Part shown: piece after piece, positions 4,174 through 5,386 of the stretch
Layout of the letters: each line of letters opens with the position of its first letter
Position numbering within the stretch: position 1 is the stretch's first letter
Source: CBIHLX01 sp966210935
GTDB lineage: Bacteria; Patescibacteriota; Saccharimonadia; Saccharimonadales; Saccharimonadaceae
Direction: 5' to 3'
NCBI GenBank assembly: GCA_966210935.1
Contig: CBIHLX010000052.1
Location: 1-5,386 of the forward strand
DNA: 5,386 nucleotides
The notes under the pieces: generated by a model
Told to the model about the DNA's origin: nothing
The model's input: only the letters and a program-made list of their open reading frames with translations
The model's database searches: none
Made by a program: the position numbers and the translations under genes

Positions 4174-5253
4174 ATGTCTTTTGGAGCTCGAGTTCTTGCC
4201 GACTCGATCAGTCCGCAAGGGGTTCGTCTTCTCACGCTTGAGATGACCTATCCGCGCATTATTCATGCAGAGCAAATGACCCACCGTGTCTTCAGTCGTA
4301 ACTCGGCTAGCACACGGGCCATTCCTCTCAAAAACCAGATCATCAACCTACTCGACAATCCCTTCGTCCCGGAAAAGTTCGGCATCAACCAGCCTGGTAT
4401 GCAGTCATTCCGACACCTCGAGGGCAAGAAGTACGAAGAGGCCAAGGAGATCTGGCTGCAAGGGCGAGATCGTGCCGTCACTACTGCTATCGAGCTGCTG
4501 CTCGGCATCGAACTCGCGGGCGAGATCCTGCAGTACGAGTCGACAGCGCATCGCGAGTACGTACACTGCGAGATGATCAGGGAAAAGTTGCCAGAGATCC
4601 TGGCGCACATTCCGGACTCGAGCAGTGTGGTCGACCTGGCGGAAACCAGCCTGCTGAATGTCCACAAGCAGCTAGCGGGGCGCGGCCTCGAAGCTTACAT
4701 GTGGCACACAGGAGTATTCACCGGCACCGAATGGGACAACTACCGCGGGCTCCGCGACCACCCAGACGCCCAAGGTGAAATCGCCACCATCGCCCGGCTG
4801 GCCAAGCAGGTAATCGAGGAGTCGGAGCCGCGCACCCTTAAGCATGGTGAGTGGCATTTGCCCTATGTCGAGGAAGGAGAATTTGACGATCCGTCCAACG
4901 GCATTAAGGCATCGGCAGCACGCTGTGCCGCAGTGAGCTACAACCGCCAGGCGAGCAAGCGCGGCTTCGAGATCGAGGCTAAGCGCTACGACGACTTGGT
5001 AAGTGGCGGACACATGTCTCCGCTTGAGCACCAGGCCACGCCGTTTTCTGATCAGGAAATCGAGCTGCGCGAGGCAGGAGCAAACACCCTGCGGAGCGAC
5101 GGTGAGCGACTGGGCTTCTCCGACGAGCATATTGCACAGCTCGTCGACGGCCTGCAGTTCAACGGCAATCTGCGCGGCTGGCTTCAGCACCGCAAGACCA
5201 TTCGACACGAGGGTGATTTCTCGCAGGTCGTGAGAGAGAGGGCGGACGTTTAG
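4174..5253 (+). CDS. thyX: FAD-dependent thymidylate synthase, ThyX family, permuted motif order
   Basis: ThyX converts dUMP to dTMP using methylene-tetrahydrofolate, FAD and NAD(P)H in the cytoplasm. The ThyX motif appears near the N-terminus as THRVFSRNSASTR (36-48). It aligns without gaps to the classical RHR...S...S.R motif, with Thr36 in place of the first Arg. Next comes EWDNYRGLRDHPDAQGEI (186-203), matching the family's LR...AQWEI block with the dUMP-activating Arg at 194. Only then come AARCAAVSY (248-256) and HMSPLEHQATPF (280-291), which precede the RHR motif in classical ThyX. A final NGNLRGWLQHRK (330-341) follows. At 359 residues it is longer than the usual 220-250. Residues of about 115-162 look like an insertion. 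AGGAG (4164-4168) lies 5 nt before the ATG. The gene uses CTG, GAG and GCC/GCG more than rplA and ends in TAG, unlike the other genes here. From memory, phage and some bacterial proteins share this layout. The family call is firm; activity is inferred. Confidence 0.88.
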   Translation: MSFGARVLADSISPQGVRLLTLEMTYPRIIHAEQMTHRVFSRNSASTRAIPLKNQIINLLDNPFVPEKFGINQPGMQSFRHLEGKKYEEAKEIWLQGRDRAVTTAIELLLGIELAGEILQYESTAHREYVHCEMIREKLPEILAHIPDSSSVVDLAETSLLNVHKQLAGRGLEAYMWHTGVFTGTEWDNYRGLRDHPDAQGEIATIARLAKQVIEESEPRTLKHGEWHLPYVEEGEFDDPSNGIKASAARCAAVSYNRQASKRGFEIEAKRYDDLVSGGHMSPLEHQATPFSDQEIELREAGANTLRSDGERLGFSDEHIAQLVDGLQFNGNLRGWLQHRKTIRHEGDFSQVVRERADV

Positions 5254-5261
5254 GTGCCCGG

Positions 5262-5318
5262 TGAGTTGGCTCGATGGATCAGTGATCCGTCGCCGGCTCA
5301 TCGGGCCAATTCATTTTT
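5262..5318 (+). terminator. Large hairpin terminator after thyX
   Basis: TGAGTTGGCTCGATG (5262-5276) pairs with 5299-5313 over 15 bp with two G-U pairs. Inside it a second hairpin GATC/GATC (5277-5280 with 5284-5287, loop AGT) can form. Five T (5314-5318) follow directly. It starts 9 bases after the thyX stop. The size of the stem and the nested hairpin are more elaborate than the other terminators in this window. Confidence 0.75.
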
Positions 5319-5333
5319 AGACATTATCTTCAT

Positions 5334-5363
5334 TTGCATAAGCATAATATCGCATGGTATAGT
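5334..5363 (+). promoter_or_regulatory. Promoter for a gene beyond the right edge
   Basis: TTGCAT (5334-5339), an 18-bp spacer, and TGGTATAGT (5355-5363, an extended -10 with TATAGT) make the best-matched promoter in the window. Transcription would begin near 5370 and run out of the window. No start codon is reached before the end. Confidence 0.65.
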
Positions 5364-5386
5364 ATGGCCACAACCTAACAAAAACA

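Noticed and set aside
4672..5301. 209-residue minus-strand reading frame across the thyX 3' half
   Set aside because: The plus strand carries recognisable ThyX motifs over the same bases, and the frame would start inside the terminator hairpin. It is a shadow frame due to biased codons.
1..5386. CRISPR array, insertion sequence, prophage cluster or alternative genetic code
   Set aside because: No spaced direct repeats, transposase-like frame or set of phage structural genes is present. All genes read through with standard stops and no in-frame TGA.

Overview
The window reads as ordinary bacterial chromosome from a small-genome lineage. The best guess is Candidatus Saccharibacteria (TM7) or a related Patescibacteria/CPR group. 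The basis is modest: very short intergenic spacers, single-gene transcription units each closed by a hairpin terminator, an L1 protein with a long N-terminal extension, and L11 and L1 genes that are separated rather than adjacent. Nothing here fixes the phylum. The standard genetic code fits: genes end in TAA or TAG and no in-frame TGA is needed.

Layout. (1) 1-595: a promoter, a leader hairpin, rplK (ribosomal protein L11) and a two-way terminator. (2) 596-1450, minus strand: an unrecognised membrane protein with about 8 predicted helices, convergent with rplK. (3) 1451-1816: a gene-free stretch holding a good promoter, about 200 nt of structured RNA and an intrinsic terminator just upstream of a small gene. 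This is either a stand-alone small RNA or an attenuator leader. (4) 1823-2074: an 83-residue protein of unknown function, with its own terminator. (5) 2154-3285: an extended -10 promoter, a short leader with a possible 14-codon upstream ORF, and rplA (L1) carrying about 109 extra N-terminal residues. Its two-way terminator contains the stop codon of the next, convergent gene. (6) 3269-4000, minus strand: a 243-residue soluble protein of unknown function. (7) 4174-5253: a FAD-dependent thymidylate synthase (ThyX family) whose conserved motifs come in the reverse block order to classical ThyX, followed by a large hairpin terminator. (8) 5334-5363: a strong promoter for a gene beyond the right edge.

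How the genes relate. L11 and L1 build the two stalks of the large ribosomal subunit. In many bacteria they are neighbours in one operon controlled by L1. Here each has its own promoter and terminator, with two unrelated genes between them, so shared control through one leader is not possible. ThyX makes dTMP from dUMP and has no obvious link to the ribosomal genes. Its base and codon use differ from theirs, which suggests separate and possibly phage-related ancestry. The items most worth a second look are the permuted ThyX, the structured leader at 1568-1780, the N-terminal domain on L1, and the serine at L11 position 26.
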